A stretch of DNA of 64,000 bases, from the NCBI GenBank assembly GCA_050084515.1, contig CM114272.1, positions 33,542,001 to 33,606,000 of the forward strand, read 5' to 3'. This DNA comes from Blasia pusilla (taxonomy: Eukaryota; Marchantiophyta; Marchantiopsida; Blasiales). The position numbers were made by a program, and so were the translations under genes. The notes beneath the pieces were generated by a model, which saw only the letters and a list, made by a program, of their open reading frames with translations, did not search any database and had not been told where the DNA came from. Positions 61,130 to 64,000 of the stretch are shown here, piece after piece (the stretch's first letter is position 1; every line of letters begins with the position of its first letter).

Positions 61130-62760
61130 TCTACATATATATAGAGAGTAATTGATATTGGAGGTCATGTTGTTGTGATGGCAACGGATATGAGGAGGGT
61201 GAGATCCTATTCAAGGAAAGATACGAGATGCTAGCCTTGGGATCTTCTCCATAGTGAATGAATGTTTGATTATCTCCATTCACATGTTGTGGAGCTACTT
61301 GCAATAATGACTATGAGAGACTATGGGCTTAGTAGTTTCCCGTCACGAATAACTAAGTCTACGGTGCCAATGATCACGAGTCCAAGGAAGAAAGTCATCG
61401 GTGTGACCCACGTACCAAAGTCAAAACCTAGACTAGATAGTCTCAAGACTAGGAAGGACATCGGAACCAGCCGCAGGACTAACACTAGGCAAGACACATA
61501 CGTGTCTTATGATTAGCCTTAGTTAGGTGAGAAAGGGTCGTAGCTAATCTGGAGGGAAAAGGCAAGCAAGCAAGGTTTAAGACCTTGGAGACAAGCACCA
61601 AGTCAAGGGCAAGAAGCAAGGAACACGAGAGTAGTGAAGATGGGCAAGACGCCACAAGACTAGTCACGAAACGCAAAGAGCGGCAAGACAACCATCAGAT
61701 GTCAAATGGGTTGTTAAGATGGGCCTTAGCCATGAGACACATGAAATGTGGGTCCAAGCTCCGATATGCATTTGGGGATTCGAAAGTTGCATAAGCTGCA
61801 AGAAGCCTCTGCTAAGCCATCTTGATGGATAATAGTCAAGCGCCGATCCGCGGGTCACGAGCCATGTTTGGGTTGAAGACCAAAGTCAAGGGCTCAAGTG
61901 GGACAATGGGGAAGGTGTAGTCCCCCCCGGAGAACCCTAGAAGTACGTGTAGGGAGGCATATTCTCCCTCTCTACCTACTTAAGTCATAGTACCAAGAAC
62001 TAATCGTGATGCGTGTTTGGTAGTGTTTTAAGTTTGAGCTAAGAGACGTACCTTGAGGAATTAACGGACGTGCTTTGATTCAGATGAGAAACTTGGGGAG
62101 ATTAGTCAAGGCTTGGGGAAGAGGCTTCCTAGGGAGACAATACACACTTGCAGAGACTCGATCTGATTAGCCTTTGGCGGATATTTGACTATCTACAAAA
62201 CGAGCAACATGTTGAGTCTTTGGGACTCAATCTAAGTCTTCCGCTTGCAAAGCTCAAGGTTGAGAGTGCTTCACGGTGAAGTAGAGGACAGACTCTTCAA
62301 AGCCATCTTTGTCAAAGGGTTTAGGGTTTCTCATCGCCAACTTCCAACAAAACATTGGTCCAACCCTTTAAAGGGCATATGCATGTGTGAGTTAGCGAAG
62401 AGTTATAGCATTGCTTCTTTGATCTTAGGTCCCATAACTTCAATCAAAGGGTCCCATTTGCCTAGAACTGATCTTCTTAATGATATCTATCTATGCCTAT
62501 TTTGGTGAGGGTGGGAGATGGAAAACGCTCATCAAATATGAGAATGAAAAAAAAAAAGGAAAACTGATTAGATACAATATCATCCTCCAAAGATACAGGC
62601 ACACATAGACGTTGCAAGAAGATGAAAAATCTCATCGTTGATGACCCAATTGACGTAAAAACATCAGGACGCCATACGCATCGTACTTTATCTTTGTCAT
62701 GCTTGCCCGAGAAGCCAGTCGCCTCTTGCACGACTGTCCCCAACCCTAAATAGGGTTGGG
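61130..62760 (+). repeat. Possible LTR-retrotransposon leader/LTR sequence
   Basis: A less AT-rich stretch with charged short frames (61,262-61,516 and 61,585-61,794) rich in Lys/Arg, of the kind seen in retrotransposon gag or leader. No zinc knuckle, protease or LTR ends were seen, so this is a weak call. Confidence 0.25.
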
Positions 62761-62896
62761 TCCCATGCATGCCATCTCGCCACGACCATAGACAATCACC
62801 AATTTTTGTATGCGCAAAACTTTTGGACGCAAAAATAACCCAACCTTGTCGGTCTAGTTATCAATTTGTTTTCTTTTATTGTTCATCGGAAAATTA

Positions 62897-63189
62897 CTAG
62901 TATAAGCCCATGCCATGCACAAATTTATATTACCTCTCATAATAAATTTTCACAGCTTTTGAATACCATTTTAAAATAATTTTGAACACTCCTTTAATTT
63001 AGAAGGCTAGCAATCCCATTAATGGAAACTAGTGTATAACCTCTGAAGAAAAGAGATTAATGATATTGCACACAAATTCAAAAATTTTCTTTCTCTTGTA
63101 ACATGTGAAATATTTAATTACCATCAAGTTGCCATGTGAAATAGAGAGCTATTTCCAAATAAGAAAACACTCTCCCATAATAATATAGA
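62897..63189 (-). mobile_element. Complete 293-bp non-autonomous Helitron
   Basis: The minus strand starts A|TCTATATTATTATGGGAG and ends TGTGCATGGCATGGGCTTAT then ACTAG|T, with a slightly decayed hairpin. The head and the ACATGTGAAATAT word match the 213-bp element at 51,214. Insertion is between A and T. No coding. Confidence 0.85.
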
Positions 63190-63345
63190 TTGGAAAAATA
63201 AATTGAAACATGAATATAAAGAGCATTTTCCAATAATAATATAAATTTTGGACGAAAAATTATGTACTATTATGGAAGAGTGCCTCTTTGTTTTGTAGCC
63301 TCCTCTTCTCTTGACACATGGCATTTGCAGTCAATTGGATCACTG
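63190..63345. repeat. Two further decayed Helitron heads
   Basis: Plus-strand 63,218-63,246 read on the minus strand gives TTTATATTATTATTGGAAAA, a decayed head. On the plus strand, TACTATTATGGAAGAGTGCC (about 63,267) and TCTTGACACATGGCATTT match the heads at 8,804 and 12,727. So heads face each other within about 100 bp. Confidence 0.45.
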
Positions 63346-63639
63346 GCTTTCTAAACCAATAAGAGGGCTCGCTCTCTTGATTTTTAAGATCGTTTGAGAT
63401 TGATTTCAGCGACAATCAAAAAATTTGAAAGCTAATTAATATTTTAAGAGTTGATTTAAATCCGAGCATGACACATATACTGTCTTGACACATATATTTT
63501 CTAATTAATAAAATCATATGATATTTAAAACAAAAATTATTTAAAATCAATTATACATTATAAATGATAAATCAAAATTATATATTATTTTAAATGTGAT
63601 CCGGGATCAAATATATGCCGTCCATGGGATCCGGCTCTT

Positions 63640-64000
63640 GTTAGGCCCCATGTGTTATTGGACGGACGGCGCTTCTCCATCCGCTGTGCCACGACGGTGT
63701 GGTTCCCTCGTCCCAGCGGTCCTTCCTCTCTCCCTCCTTCCTGCTATCCTGCGCAGAGCTGCGATTCTCATCCGTTCGCCTGCGAGGACTGCTTCGCGGG
63801 AGCGTTCGTTCGTCTCTCGTATTATCGTCCGCCGCGCCACATGTTTAAGCGCTGAGGGAGGAAAGAAGAGCAGCTCGGGCTGGCACGGGTGTGTAGGAGG
63901 TGGTCGTGGAGATCGATTCCAGTGGTGCGGTCCCTGCCTGGTGAGAAAGAAAGAAAGAAATTGGTTTGAAGCGAGCGGGGAGGAAGGATCGCGAGCTATG
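63640..64000 (+). other. GC-rich right edge, possible 5' region of a truncated gene
   Basis: Composition shifts to GC-rich with CG steps. The last bases are a purine-rich leader (GAAAGAAAGAAAGAAA .. GGAGGAAGGATCGCGAGCT) followed by ATG at 63,998-64,000. This could be the start codon of a plus-strand gene beyond the window. Upstream frames on both strands (63,652-63,855 and 63,655-63,840) are unrecognised. Confidence 0.3.

Overview
This is a plant nuclear window. It is AT-rich and full of transposons, with one intron-containing, more GC-balanced gene island at about 36-49 kb. Two genes can be read, both on the minus strand. At 46,460-48,010 is a complete five-exon gene for NC2-beta (Dr1), the histone-fold TBP-binding corepressor; its exon phases join without conflict. 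At 36,180 to about 42.6 kb is a MYCBPAP-family gene (MYCBP-associated protein). Relatives of MYCBPAP are reported from the axoneme and sperm flagellum. Retention of an axonemal-type gene fits a land plant with swimming sperm (bryophyte, lycophyte, fern, cycad or Ginkgo) and argues against a flowering plant or conifer. This lineage call is inference; the species is not identified.

Left arm (1-35 kb): two plus-strand Helitron-like units and a tandemly repeated Helitron tail (1.0-6.4 kb); a minus-strand Helitron (15.0-16.2 kb); two decayed minus-strand Ty1/copia elements (about 9.1-11.7 kb and 25.1-27.4 kb); a decayed hAT transposase of the KIAA1586/ZNF862-like type (29.2-31.6 kb); and seven copies of a short hAT-type terminal-inverted-repeat family. 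Its ends read CAWGGTTGCA and it makes 8-bp target duplications; one copy is nested in another and one sits inside the hAT transposase. Gene-free stretches hold diverged repeats, one near-perfect hairpin and a 115-bp inverted repeat.

Gene island (35-49 kb): the MYCBPAP gene carries a Lys/Ser-rich tail with four 27-residue repeats. It is followed by a GC-balanced spacer with a TC microsatellite, then the Dr1 gene and its 5' flank.

Right arm (49-64 kb): a 213-bp and a related 293-bp non-autonomous Helitron, a decayed minus-strand Ty3/gypsy element (52.3-55.5 kb), a copia RNase H remnant (59.6-59.8 kb), a long TC microsatellite, and a GC-rich right edge ending in ATG that could be the start of a further gene.

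No operon, CRISPR array, rRNA or convincing tRNA was seen. All calls come from reading and hand translation; no alignments were run.
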